Below are positions 42,543 to 50,990 of a stretch of 64,000 nucleotides of DNA, piece by piece. Position numbers and translations under genes: made by a program. Origin of the DNA: Candidatus Amarolinea dominans (GTDB taxonomy: Bacteria; Chloroflexota; Anaerolineae; SSC4; Amarolineaceae). Positions within the stretch are counted from its first letter, which is position 1. Every line of letters starts with the position of its first letter. Under the pieces are notes generated by a model. That model was not told where the DNA came from. It was given only the letters and a program-made list of their open reading frames with translations, and ran no database searches. The stretch is from contig JADJYJ010000010.1 of the NCBI GenBank assembly GCA_016719785.1, positions 62,001-126,000 on the forward strand, read 5' to 3'.

Positions 42543-43254
42543 TCAGTCAGCGTCGCGCACCAGCGCCTTCTTGACGCGCCTACTGCTGGCTTTGACGATG
42601 CCGGTCATGACATCAGTGACTACTTCGGCGCTCTTGGCGGTATCGCGGATCATCCCTTTGGTCATCTGCGCGGCGGCATCGGTCATATCGAAGCTGCTGT
42701 CCATGGCGCCGGCGCCGGCGCCTTGCACGCCGCCGACGATCGCGCCCATCACCGTGGCCCCGGCGCCGATCGCGCCCATGGCCGCGCTGAGTGACACGTT
42801 GGTGATGCCCTGCGCAGCCTGGCGCGGCAGCATCCAGATCACCCTGGGCCGCCATATCCGCTGCGGAGCCAAATTCGCTGACGGCCGTTCGGGTCGCCGT
42901 CGAGAAGGCGTCGCCGGCAATGTTCAAGCCCTGGGCAATGCCGCTGGCCGCGCCCTTGATGCCGCCGCCGGTTGCACCCACGGTGCGCGCCGTGGCCTCG
43001 ATGAGTTGGCGGGTGGCGGCGCCGGCTGTCGAAGCCAGGCCGCTGACCGCCTCCGTGGCCTGATCGGCGCCCTGGGCGGCTTCGCTGCTCGATTGCATGG
43101 CAGCCGCCTGCACGGTGGCCTGTGTGCCCATGACGAGGCTTTCGGCCAAATCACGCGTGTCTGAAAAACGCTTGTAGAACGAACTCACGCGGCGCTTCGC
43201 CTTGCCCTCGCCACTGCCGGCGCCGGCGACCGCGGTTTTCTTGTTTTCACTCAT
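42543..43254 (-). pseudogene. Ala/Gly-rich protein gene, frameshifted
   Basis: GAGGAGGAG precedes an ATG that opens SENKKTAVAGAGSGEGKAKR and an Ala/Ser/Thr-rich helical region with phasin-like spacing. Near 42841-42845 the frame is lost, and a second frame continues with LPRQAAQGITNVSLSAAMGA, a Gly-rich hydrophobic stretch and a basic tail (VKASSRRVKKALVRDAD). The total is one base over a multiple of three; removing one G of a GGG restores about 236 aa. No family recognised; a granule- or membrane-surface protein is only a guess. Confidence 0.6.
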
Positions 43255-43272
43255 AACTCCTCCTCAACCCTG

Positions 43273-43312
43273 CACTTTCATTCAACTCAGTCATTCAACC
43301 CAGTCATTCAAC
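43273..43312. repeat. 13-bp tandem repeat in the leader of the Ala-rich gene
   Basis: About three copies of 'gttgaatgactgg/a' on the minus strand, directly upstream of the ribosome-binding site. Confidence 0.6.
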
Positions 43313-43387
43313 CACTACAGACAAGATACCATTGGAACGCAAAAAACTCAAGTTTGCGGCCATTCCCATGAGCATCGCGGGTGGGGA

Positions 43388-44578
43388 TCAATTCCAGGCG
43401 AAGGAACGCACCTCGCTCGGGGGGCTGAGCAAGAGCAGCCTGGCTGGATCGGGCAGCGCCGTCGCGGTTGGCGTGGGGCCAGGCTGCGCGGTAAGTAGAG
43501 GCTCCGGGTCAGCCGCATGTCCGAAGTGGCGCGCCACGATGACCCGCCAGCGCCAGCCGCGTGCAGCCACATAATCGGACAGCCGCAAGGTCGCCTCCAG
43601 GCGCAGGCTGGTGCCCTTGACTTGTTGCTCCAGATCAGGCCCGCCTGGCGCCAGTGACCACACATGCACGACATACCAGTCTTCTTCGCCCAGGGTGCCA
43701 ACCGCCGCCCAACGCAGCACAACAGGTTCGGTGGCGGCCAGGATCGCGCCATCGGCTGGGCCAAGCAGAACCGGCGCCGGCAGCGGAGGCCCCGCCGTGG
43801 AGGTTGGGCTGGCGGCCATCGTGAGCGTTGAGGTGGGCATGGGGGTCCCGCGGGGGATAATCAGCACCTGGCCAATGCGCAGAATGGCGTCCGCCTTCAG
43901 TTTGTTGGCCTCCAGAATGGCGCTGACCGTTGCCTTATATTGAAGAGCAATGCCCGACAAGGTGTCGCCAGCCTTGACACGGTACATCAGCGTCGCATTG
44001 TCGGGCGTAGCCGTGGGGGCAGGCGTGCCATTGGCGGTCAGGGCTTCTACCTTCATACCGGCCGTCGGAAGGATGAGGGCCTGACCGACCGCCAGCCGGG
44101 CACTCACCTGCAGCTTGTTGGCTTTCAGAATGGCGTCCACCGCTACGCCAAAACGCGCGGAGATGCCTGAAAGCGTATCGCCCGCCACCACTTTATAGGT
44201 GATGAATGCTGGCGTCGGCGACGGGGTGGATGTTGCGGGCAGCAGGGTGGGGGTAAGCGTTGTTGATGTTGGGGTGAGAGTCGGCGCCTGGGTGTGCGCA
44301 ATTTCCGTCATGGGCAGCGGCGCAGCGCTACTAACCTCGATCGGGTCGGCCGTTGGGGTCAGGCGTGTCCACCAAAAGGCGATGGCTGCCACAATGACGA
44401 CGAGCAGCGCCAGGTCGAGCCAGGGAATTTGCCGGCGCCGGCGCCGCGCCGTTTGCATGACCGCGCCGCACATGAAGCAAACAGCGGCCCGTTCGGCCAG
44501 GCGTGTGCCACAGTGCGGGCAAGTGGGGCCTTGCGGAACTGCGGGGGGCGGAGCGAGAACAGAATCACGATAGGTCAT
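43388..44578 (-). CDS. Membrane-anchored double-LysM protein with N-terminal zinc ribbon
   Basis: 396 aa. A zinc-ribbon-like head (CPHCGTRL...CFMCG, about 20-40) and one membrane helix (DLALLVVIVAAIAFWW) are followed by a Thr/Pro linker and two LysM domains (about 127-172 and 198-243; YKVVAGDTLSGISARFGV and YRVKAGDTLSGIALQYKA). A C-terminal domain contains a beta-sandwich-like stretch. LysM binds peptidoglycan, so the outside part should be wall-bound. The ATG follows a TATAAT box by 7 nt, so the mRNA is probably leaderless. Confidence 0.88.
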   Translation of the reverse strand: MTYRDSVLAPPPAVPQGPTCPHCGTRLAERAAVCFMCGAVMQTARRRRRQIPWLDLALLVVIVAAIAFWWTRLTPTADPIEVSSAAPLPMTEIAHTQAPTLTPTSTTLTPTLLPATSTPSPTPAFITYKVVAGDTLSGISARFGVAVDAILKANKLQVSARLAVGQALILPTAGMKVEALTANGTPAPTATPDNATLMYRVKAGDTLSGIALQYKATVSAILEANKLKADAILRIGQVLIIPRGTPMPTSTLTMAASPTSTAGPPLPAPVLLGPADGAILAATEPVVLRWAAVGTLGEEDWYVVHVWSLAPGGPDLEQQVKGTSLRLEATLRLSDYVAARGWRWRVIVARHFGHAADPEPLLTAQPGPTPTATALPDPARLLLLSPPSEVRSFAWN

Positions 44579-44585
44579 AGGTTGA

Positions 44586-44613
44586 ATTATAGCCTGGCGG
44601 GTGGTTTGAGCAA
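44586..44613 (-). promoter_or_regulatory. Promoter for a leaderless mRNA (LysM gene)
   Basis: Minus strand TTGCTC, 16-bp spacer, perfect TATAAT, then 7 nt and the ATG. Confidence 0.55.
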
Positions 44614-44675
44614 ATGCGCTGAATGCAGCTCACGCGGCCTGGTGCGGGGGTGCGGAATGACGGCGGGTGGGCGGC

Positions 44676-44704
44676 TTGAGTATTCTCGCAGCCTTTGCTA
44701 CAAT
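44676..44704 (+). promoter_or_regulatory. Promoter of the 144-aa hypothetical gene
   Basis: TTGAGT, 17-bp spacer, TACAAT; predicted start near 44711, giving a structured leader of about 100 nt. Confidence 0.6.
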
Positions 44705-44753
44705 ACCGGCAAGTCGAGCAATTGAAATCGCACCTGAAGGGCGTACCGCCAGG

Positions 44754-44784
44754 CGACCAACCTGCGTGGGCGCAGCGTTGGTCG
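44754..44784 (+). promoter_or_regulatory. Leader hairpin upstream of the 144-aa gene
   Basis: Two-part stem CGACCAA/TTGGTCG and CTGCG/CGCAG with a TGGG loop, ending about 20 nt before the ribosome-binding site. It may influence translation; no known riboswitch recognised. Confidence 0.4.
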
Positions 44785-44813
44785 GCGCAGGCCGGCCTTT
44801 CAAGAAGGAAATC

Positions 44814-45248
44814 ATGGCAAAAGAACGCACGGTCGAGGAGATTCACATCCAGATCGGTGATGTGCGCTACACGTTGACGGGCGGCAGCTTCGCCGAGATG
44901 GTGGAAAAGGTCAAGGCGGTGCCAGGGCGCCGCTTTCGCGCCATTCCCAACGATAAGCATTGGGTGCTACCGGTGACATTGGAAACGGCCGAGGTCGCGC
45001 TCAGCCCCTATCTGCTGACGGCGGTGGGCAAGGCGCTCAAGGTCGCGATTATGGATCCGACCAATATGCCCACGTCGCCGGATGAGGCGCTGCCGTTACT
45101 GCAAGAAAACCACGCCCTGTTGGAAAAGATCATCCAGGACTTGCGTGATGCCGCGTTCCTCCTCAACCGTAACCCCAGTCACCTGGGCGGGGAGGAGAAG
45201 AAGCTCATCATGCGCAGTGCGCGGGCGCTAGTCGGTTGGAAGGGCTGA
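44814..45248 (+). CDS. Hypothetical protein
   Basis: 144 aa, soluble. The N-terminal half reads RTVEEIHIQIGDVRYTLTGG, then VKAVPGRRFRAIPNDKHWVLP. The VPGRRF...WVLP pattern weakly recalls the HARP/annealing-helicase accessory motif, but this is not a confident match. AAGGA is correctly spaced before the ATG. It is convergent with the radical SAM gene (gap 10 nt) and has its own promoter. Confidence 0.7.
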   Translation: MAKERTVEEIHIQIGDVRYTLTGGSFAEMVEKVKAVPGRRFRAIPNDKHWVLPVTLETAEVALSPYLLTAVGKALKVAIMDPTNMPTSPDEALPLLQENHALLEKIIQDLRDAAFLLNRNPSHLGGEEKKLIMRSARALVGWKG

Positions 45249-45258
45249 GGCCGGCCGC

Positions 45259-46428
45259 CTACCACGCAAAGCCCAGCGCCATTTGCACCGGCGCGGCGCG
45301 GCCATTGAGCAAGACAAATGGGGCAGCCTGGGCCACGTCAACGCCGATCTTCCTGAGCTGCCCCAGGTCGCGCAACTTGCCATCGAGGCGCGCGCGCAGG
45401 ATGTTGCGCATGGTCTGCGGGCCGATGCCCGGCACGCGCAGCAGGTCTTGCGGCGTCGCCCGGTTGACTTCCAGCGGAAATCGCTCCGGGTGGCGCTGCG
45501 CCCACAGCACTTTGGGGTCCTGATCGAGCGGCAAATTGCCGCTGTCATCGAACGGCAGTTCTTCCACGCGAAAGCCGTAGGCGCGCAGGAGAAAATCGCT
45601 CTGGTAGAGGCGAAACTCGCGCTGCGGCTGGGTGGCGGCCAGACCTTCCAGCGGGGTGTCGCGCACCGGGCGGAACGCGCTGTAGTAGGCGCGGTGCAAC
45701 CCCACCTCACGGTACAGGCGTTGGCTGGTGCCGAGCAGGTCGCGATCACTCTCGCCGGCCGGGCCAACCACGAACTGCGTGACCATGCCGGCGCGGGCGA
45801 TCTGCTGGCCGCTGTTCCACTGGGTCTGCTGAATCAGGCGCCGGGCGCGCTTCAGCGGCTCCACCAGGCTTTCCTCGAAGGTTTTCATCGGCGCCAGGCG
45901 GCTCAAGTGCAGGGGCGTGGGCGCCTCCAGGTTGGTGGACACCCGGTCGGCCAGGTGGACGGCGCGCTCGATCTGCGCTTCTTCGGCCGCGGGCAGCATC
46001 TTCAGATGGACATAACCCCGAAAGCCGTACTTATGGCGAATCAATTCCACCGTTTGCAGCATGCGATCCATGGAGCGCACGGCGCCGATGATGCCGGAGC
46101 TGAGGAAGATGCCCTGCACCAGGCCCGCGCGCTGCATCTGATCGAACGACGCGGCCAGGTCATCCGGGCTGAGCGTTTCGCGGCGGAAGTTGCGGCCGGC
46201 GCGGAAGGGGCAGTAGTAGCAGTTCTTTTCGCACGCGCTCGTCTGCAGGATCTTCAGGACGGGCACCTTGCGCCCGCCCGCGCTGAGCAGCGCAACCGAA
46301 TCACGCAGGTCAGGCACACGCGACGCGGCCGCGGTCATCTGCGTGACGGGCGCCGGTTCACCGGCCTCCAGACACGCATCGTACTGCGCCGCCTGTTCCA
46401 ACCATTCGATCTTGCTGCGAACGTCCAT
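45259..46428 (-). CDS. Radical SAM protein with C-terminal helix-hairpin-helix (putative DNA modification/repair)
   Basis: 389 aa. The radical SAM cluster motif is SACEKNCYYCPFRAGRNFRR (CxxxCxxC variant), followed by a TIM-barrel-like core (GIFLSSGIIGA, STNLEAPTPLHLSRLAP). The C-terminus has a DNA-binding HhH (LLRVPGIGPQTMRNILRARL). It belongs to the family named putative DNA modification/repair radical SAM protein, often next to a uracil-DNA glycosylase; none is visible here, but an EndoQ-like gene lies 3 kb away. The ATG at 46428 has AGGGGG nine nt upstream. Confidence 0.9.
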   Translation of the reverse strand: MDVRSKIEWLEQAAQYDACLEAGEPAPVTQMTAAASRVPDLRDSVALLSAGGRKVPVLKILQTSACEKNCYYCPFRAGRNFRRETLSPDDLAASFDQMQRAGLVQGIFLSSGIIGAVRSMDRMLQTVELIRHKYGFRGYVHLKMLPAAEEAQIERAVHLADRVSTNLEAPTPLHLSRLAPMKTFEESLVEPLKRARRLIQQTQWNSGQQIARAGMVTQFVVGPAGESDRDLLGTSQRLYREVGLHRAYYSAFRPVRDTPLEGLAATQPQREFRLYQSDFLLRAYGFRVEELPFDDSGNLPLDQDPKVLWAQRHPERFPLEVNRATPQDLLRVPGIGPQTMRNILRARLDGKLRDLGQLRKIGVDVAQAAPFVLLNGRAAPVQMALGFAW

Positions 46429-46466
46429 GTGTGCCATCCCCCTCGTGCGGATCGGGAACAGCACCT

Positions 46467-46495
46467 ATTATACAGAACAAATGTGCGATTGACAA
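46467..46495 (-). promoter_or_regulatory. Promoter of the radical SAM gene
   Basis: Minus strand TTGTCA, 17-bp spacer, perfect TATAAT; predicted start near 46460. Confidence 0.7.
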
Positions 46496-46542
46496 GATTC
46501 AGCAAAGGGTATCGAACCCACATATGAGATGTTTCAACCGGT

Positions 46543-46571
46543 TTGACGCTCGATGGCATCGAGTTTATAAT
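46543..46571 (+). promoter_or_regulatory. Promoter of the Phd/PIN toxin-antitoxin pair
   Basis: TTGACG, 17-bp spacer, perfect TATAAT; predicted start near 46578, inside the direct repeat that follows. Confidence 0.7.
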
Positions 46572-46574
46572 GAG

Positions 46575-46596
46575 TCTTGACCAAAATCTTGACCAA
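46575..46596 (+). promoter_or_regulatory. Direct-repeat operator candidate
   Basis: Two perfect copies of TCTTGACCAA separated by AA (12-bp period), covering the predicted transcription start. Phd-type antitoxins repress their own promoters, so this is a natural binding site candidate. Confidence 0.55.
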
Positions 46597-46647
46597 GATA
46601 ATACCGTGGGTCGAGGGATGGAACCAATAACCGTCGAGGTGTTACCC

Positions 46648-47088
46648 ATGCTAATTCTGTCTGTAAGCGAGGCAAAGCGCCAGATTAAGGACCTCGTCGA
46701 GCAGGTTGGTCGGCGCAACCAGGTCTTCTATATTACGCGTTACAGCCGACCCAAGGTGGTAATGCTGAGCGTGGACCAGTATGAAAGCCTGGTGGGGCAG
46801 GTCAACCGACTTCAGGGCGAGCTCGCTGCTGTTTCGGCTGCGCTAGACGCACACATAGACGACACTCCGATCCTGCTGCCTACGCCTGAGGGCGGGATGC
46901 GGGCTTTCCAGCCGCGCCGTCCGGTATCATCAGAAGTGCGAGACGCCATCCGCCGCGCCGCGCAAATGGCTTTGGCGCAACGTGATCGGACGACCGAGCA
47001 AGTCATCCAGGACGGTCGCGCGGCGCTCGGCGCGCTCGCGAGGAAGCGATCCAGGATGGCCGTGCGATCAATGACGAAACGGAAGTAG
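46648..47088 (+). CDS. Type II antitoxin, Phd/YefM family
   Basis: 146 aa. The N-terminal Phd/YefM domain (LILSVSEAKRQIKDLVEQVG, YSRPKVVMLSVDQYESL) binds DNA. A long C-terminal extension ends in a basic helical stretch (ARKRSRMAVRSMTKRK), longer than the usual 80-90 aa. The ATG at 46648 follows GAGGT; earlier in-frame ATGs lie too close to or before the promoter start. It is followed after 6 nt by the PIN toxin gene. Confidence 0.85.
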   Translation: MLILSVSEAKRQIKDLVEQVGRRNQVFYITRYSRPKVVMLSVDQYESLVGQVNRLQGELAAVSAALDAHIDDTPILLPTPEGGMRAFQPRRPVSSEVRDAIRRAAQMALAQRDRTTEQVIQDGRAALGALARKRSRMAVRSMTKRK

Positions 47089-47094
47089 CACGCG

Positions 47095-47564
47095 ATGACT
47101 GAGCCGGCCAAGGACACCCTCTTTTCACCCGGTTCTGATCATCCAGGCGGGAAGTTCCGAGCCGTGTTGGATACCAACGTACCCATCGCAGCCCATCTTT
47201 CACGTAACTCGCGCAGCCCAACCGTTGAACTACTTGAACGTTGGCGAGCACGCGAGTTTACGCAACTTTACTCCGACGATCTACTGGCCGAGCTTGTCGA
47301 GAAACTCCAGGCTCGCAAGATCGCCGCGGACGCAGCGGATCGTTATGTGGCCGACCTGATCATGCTTGGCGAACACGTAGAAGTTGCACCGGAGCAGATT
47401 CAAGCCGTCATCAAGGCCGATCCCGATGACGATGCCATCCTGGCCTGGGCGCGGACCCACCGACCTACGATCCCCACTGCCGTGCTGGATGGCGCCTTCC
47501 GGGCATTCCGATCCTGGATGGTCTGCACTTTCTGTACGTCGTGCGCGGCGACCGTCCGACTTAG
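47095..47564 (+). pseudogene. PIN-domain toxin gene, frameshifted near the 3' end
   Basis: The frame opens with FRAVLDTNVPIAAHLSRNSR, typical of the PIN_3/COG1569-like group, and keeps the acidic KADPDDDAILA. Immediately after, near 47441-47450, the frame is lost. Another frame reads LGADPPTYDPH, then GIPILDGLHFLYVVRGDRPT and a TAG at 47562-47564, which is the expected PIN C-terminus. The length is two bases over a multiple of three. If real, the toxin is inactive while the antitoxin remains; an assembly indel is equally possible. Confidence 0.75.
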
Positions 47565-47577
47565 CGCACGCTTCAGC

Positions 47578-49611
47578 TCAGAACAGCGCAAGCTGCACGC
47601 CGACGGGCGCGGGACGCGGCGATGGCCTCTCCATCTCGCGCAGGGCTTTCAGCGCCGCGGCGATGTCGTCTACGAAGCGTGAAGGGGCGTTTTGCATGCT
47701 CCGGCCGAACAGGAAGCGCGAGGCCGCATGCGTGAGAATCAGCCGCTGCTGGGCGCGAGTCATGCCGACATAGAACAAACGCCGCTCCTCTTCGATGTCG
47801 GCCGCGGCGCCCGGCCGGGCGTAGGGCAGCAGCGATTCTTCACAGCCCACGATGAAAACCACCGGAAATTCCAGCCCCTTCGACGCGTGCAGGGTCATCA
47901 GCGTGACCCGATCCGCGCGCGGGTCGTAGGCGTCCGTTTCGCCTTGTAACGCCTGCGCCTCCAGGAAATCGGCCAGGCGCTCATCGAACGGCGCGGCCCG
48001 GCGCGCCAGTTGCGCGATCTGCTCAGCCTCTGTGGGCTCGCCGCGCAGGCTGGCCTGGCGACAGGCAAATGCGTAAACGGCCTCGATCTGGCGCGCGACC
48101 GGCTGCCCAGGCGCCATCTCCGGCGATTGCCAGAAGACGGCCAGGCTGCGCAGGCGTTCCCGCTGTGTGACGCTGAAATCAGCGGCCAGGGCGGCCGCCA
48201 TCAGGGCGTCGCACAGGCCGGTCGGCGACGCGGCTAACTGGGCGTTCAAGCGGCCCATCGCGCCGCTGGCGAAGGCGCCCTTGCCGCTGCCCAGCACAGT
48301 CTCCAGATGAATTTGCGTGGCCGGCTGCACGGCCAGCCACAGGTAGGCCAGCACATGATGCACGGCCGGCTGCTCGAGCAGGGGGGTCTGCCCCACATGC
48401 TGAAAGGGGATGCCGGAGCGCTCGAAGGCCTCGACCAGCAGGCGGCTCTGCGCACCCAGGCGGAAAAGCACGGCAAAATCGGCAAAGGCGTGCGGCGCCG
48501 CGGGCGCATCGGCCACGCGGCCCGAATCGAGCGAAAAATAGCTAGTGCCGCCCACCATCTGCTCGATCTGATGCACGACAGTTTCGGCCTCGGCCCGATC
48601 GGTTTGCGTCTGAAAAATCTCGATGCGCACCTGCTGCACGAAATCGGCCAGCACCTGCACCGCCTGCAGCGGCACGCGCTCGTCCCGGTTGGCCGCAATG
48701 ACCTGCGCGGCCGCGTCCAGGATCATCTGCGTGGAGCGGTAGTTCTGGCTGAGGTGCAGACGCCGGGCGCCGGGGTAGTCCTGGGCAAAATTCAGGAAGA
48801 AGCGGCGGTCGGCCCCGCGGAAACCGTAGATGGCCTGATCGGGATCGCCGATGACGGCCAGGTTGGCGCCGCCCGCGGCCAGCAGACGCAGCAGGCGGTA
48901 CTGACCCAGGGCGATGTCCTGGTACTCGTCCACGCACAGCCAGTGAAAACGCTGATGCAGCGCGGCGCGCACCTCGTCCTGCGTCTCCAACAGCCGCACC
49001 GCTTGCACGATCAGGTCATCGAAATCGAGGGCCTGACTGCGCCGGCGCGCGTCCTCGTAACGCTGAAAGATGCCCGGCAAACGTTCATCCTCGCACACGG
49101 CGCTCAACTCAGGCGATGCGGGCGAGAGCAGGCGGTTCTTGGCGTCGGAGATCCAGGCCAGGAACTGGTCACGCTCCGCCAGGCGCAGCTCAGGTGCAGC
49201 TTGCGCCAGCAGCGCGCGGCGCTCTTCATCGCGGCAGATGATGAAATCCGGGCTGATCCCCAGGCTGGCGCCCCATTGGCGCAGCAGCCACGCGCCGAAG
49301 GCATGGAACGTCTTGACCATGACCCGCTGTGCCGTCTCTGCGCCCAGCAGGCCGATCAGGCGGGCGGTCATTTCCTGCGCCGCCTTGTTCGTGAAGGTGA
49401 TGGCGAGGATGGCCTCTGGCGCCGCGCCTTGCACCTGGATCAGATACGCGATGCGCACGGTCAGGGTGCGGGTCTTGCCGGTGCCCGGCCCGGCCACGAT
49501 GATGAGCGGTTCCTGCGACCCCATTACCGCCTCGCGCTGTTCGGCGTTGAGCGATGCCAGCAGCCGCGCGGCCGGCGCGGCGTAGGCGATGGACGGCGCC
49601 GGTTCGGCCAC
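47578..49611 (-). CDS. UvrD/PcrA-like superfamily 1 DNA helicase
   Basis: 677 aa with all SF1A motifs: Q motif LNAEQREAV, Walker A VAGPGTGKTRTL, motif Ia FTNKAAQEM, II VDEYQDI, III GDPDQAIYGFRGAD, IV LSQNYRST, V TLHASKGLEFPVV, VI RRLFYVGMTRAQQRL. The GTG at 49611 is the first start codon, but the frame upstream is open, and the EndoQ-like gene overlaps by 88 nt in another frame. The two may be one protein split by a frameshift. It ends just past the PIN pseudogene, convergent. Confidence 0.92.
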   Translation of the reverse strand: MAEPAPSIAYAAPAARLLASLNAEQREAVMGSQEPLIIVAGPGTGKTRTLTVRIAYLIQVQGAAPEAILAITFTNKAAQEMTARLIGLLGAETAQRVMVKTFHAFGAWLLRQWGASLGISPDFIICRDEERRALLAQAAPELRLAERDQFLAWISDAKNRLLSPASPELSAVCEDERLPGIFQRYEDARRRSQALDFDDLIVQAVRLLETQDEVRAALHQRFHWLCVDEYQDIALGQYRLLRLLAAGGANLAVIGDPDQAIYGFRGADRRFFLNFAQDYPGARRLHLSQNYRSTQMILDAAAQVIAANRDERVPLQAVQVLADFVQQVRIEIFQTQTDRAEAETVVHQIEQMVGGTSYFSLDSGRVADAPAAPHAFADFAVLFRLGAQSRLLVEAFERSGIPFQHVGQTPLLEQPAVHHVLAYLWLAVQPATQIHLETVLGSGKGAFASGAMGRLNAQLAASPTGLCDALMAAALAADFSVTQRERLRSLAVFWQSPEMAPGQPVARQIEAVYAFACRQASLRGEPTEAEQIAQLARRAAPFDERLADFLEAQALQGETDAYDPRADRVTLMTLHASKGLEFPVVFIVGCEESLLPYARPGAAADIEEERRLFYVGMTRAQQRLILTHAASRFLFGRSMQNAPSRFVDDIAAALKALREMERPSPRPAPVGVQLALF

Positions 49612-50990
49612 TTGCTGGCCGGCGGCCTTGAGCCGGGGCGCAGGCGGGGCGCAGGCGCAGGTTGATCTGCGCCTGGCCGGGCCGCAGGGGCCGGCCAGGG
49701 CGCAGGGAGGAGGTCCCCTTGAAAAAGCCCGGCGCCCGGCTGCGCCGCGGCAAAGAGCCTGATGACGCCGTAGTCGCCATCATAGCCCGCGTCGGCCTGC
49801 ACCTCGCCACGGCGCATGCGGCCAATGCCCTCCGCCAGGCGCTCCCCGCCCGCGCCGGCAATGGCCGGCAGCGGCGCGCGGCGCAGGATGAACAGCTCCG
49901 GCCCCAGGGCTGCCAACAGCTTGTGGTACGCCTGCTCCACCTGCTTGGACCCTGCTCCCACCCCGGCCGCCTCGCCCAGAATCTCCGGCAGCGGGATCAG
50001 GCTGGTAAAAGGCGCGGCGCGCGGCGGCCGCTGACCCGCAGGCCGGTCGGCCAGGGCTTCGACGCGGTGCAGGACCCCGATCGTGACCTCTTTGCCGCAC
50101 ACGGAGCACAGCCCCTGGTGCGCACGCGTGGTGGCCGGTTCCCAGCAGACGTTACACTTGCGGTGGCCGTCGAGATGGTATTTGCCTTCTTCGGGGAAAA
50201 ATTCCACCGTGCCTCTGAAAGTGGCAGGATCGCCGGTCCGCAGGGCTTGGAAGATCGCGGCGTAGGAGAGTTCGGTGTCGAACAGGGTGGCCTCGCGCGC
50301 CAGCTTTGGCGGCGAATGCGCGTCAGAGTTGGAAACCAGGGTGTAGCGATCGAGGTTGGAGATGCGCCAGTTCATGGGCGGGTCGGAGGAAAGCCCGGTT
50401 TCGAGCGCGAAGATGGCGGGCGTCAGGTCGCCAAAGCATTCCTCCACCGAGTCGAAGCCGGACTTGGAGCCAAGCATGGCGAACCAGGGCGTCCAGATGT
50501 GGGCCGGGATGAGATGGCACTGCGGGCTGATGGTCAGGATGATTTCCAGCAGGTCGCGCGAGTCCAGGCCGAGGATGGGGCGGCCGTCTGAACGAATGTT
50601 GCCGATTCTTTCCAGCGCAGCCTGGATCTTCGCCACGGTGTCGAAATCGGGCGCGCAGACGACGTTGTGAACCTTGCGCGTCTGACCGTGGCGCTTGTAG
50701 ATGTTGCTGATTTCGCCGGCCAGGAGGAAGCGCACCGGGGCCTGGCAGGCCGGCGGCACCGTCTGTTGGACAGCGGCAGCCAGGTCATCCTTGAGGCGGA
50801 AAAGCCCATCTTCGGCCGGTTCGAGCCGGTCGCGCATCTCCTGCAGCCAGCCGGGATGGGCAATGTCGCCGCTGCCCACGACGGTGACGCCCTTGAGCTG
50901 CGCCCAGCGCGCGAGATGTTCGAACGTCAGGTCCCTGCTGGTGGCGCGGGAGAAGTGAGAGTGAATGTGTAGATCGGGGTGGAATTCCAT
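49524..50990 (-). CDS. Endonuclease Q-like PHP-domain protein (COG1379/TIGR00375 family)
   Basis: 488 aa. PHP metal motifs: DLHIHSHFSRATSRDLTF, VGSGDIAHPGW, LIPAHIWTPWF and SNSDAHSPPKL. A zinc ribbon follows (CNVCW...CSVCGKEV, about 285-315). EndoQ enzymes nick 5' of deaminated bases and abasic sites. The last 60 or so residues are Pro/Arg-rich and look like helicase-gene sequence read in the wrong frame, so the natural protein probably continues into the helicase. The ATG at 50990 lies about 40 nt after the promoter start; the frame before it is leader. Confidence 0.88.
   Translation of the reverse strand: MEFHPDLHIHSHFSRATSRDLTFEHLARWAQLKGVTVVGSGDIAHPGWLQEMRDRLEPAEDGLFRLKDDLAAAVQQTVPPACQAPVRFLLAGEISNIYKRHGQTRKVHNVVCAPDFDTVAKIQAALERIGNIRSDGRPILGLDSRDLLEIILTISPQCHLIPAHIWTPWFAMLGSKSGFDSVEECFGDLTPAIFALETGLSSDPPMNWRISNLDRYTLVSNSDAHSPPKLAREATLFDTELSYAAIFQALRTGDPATFRGTVEFFPEEGKYHLDGHRKCNVCWEPATTRAHQGLCSVCGKEVTIGVLHRVEALADRPAGQRPPRAAPFTSLIPLPEILGEAAGVGAGSKQVEQAYHKLLAALGPELFILRRAPLPAIAGAGGERLAEGIGRMRRGEVQADAGYDGDYGVIRLFAAAQPGAGLFQGDLLPAPWPAPAARPGADQPAPAPRLRPGSRPPASKWPNRRRPSPTPRRPRGCWHRSTPNSARR

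Noticed and set aside
45283..46527. Plus-strand open frame opposite the radical SAM gene
   Set aside because: Antisense shadow; the minus strand has the Cys cluster, HhH and promoter.
46543..46647. Earlier in-frame starts for the Phd-type antitoxin
   Set aside because: They fall before or on the predicted transcription start, or too close to their ribosome-binding site; the ATG at 46648 has a well-spaced GAGGT.
48307..49665. Plus-strand open frame of about 450 codons opposite the helicase
   Set aside because: Antisense of a gene with all SF1 motifs; no start signals.
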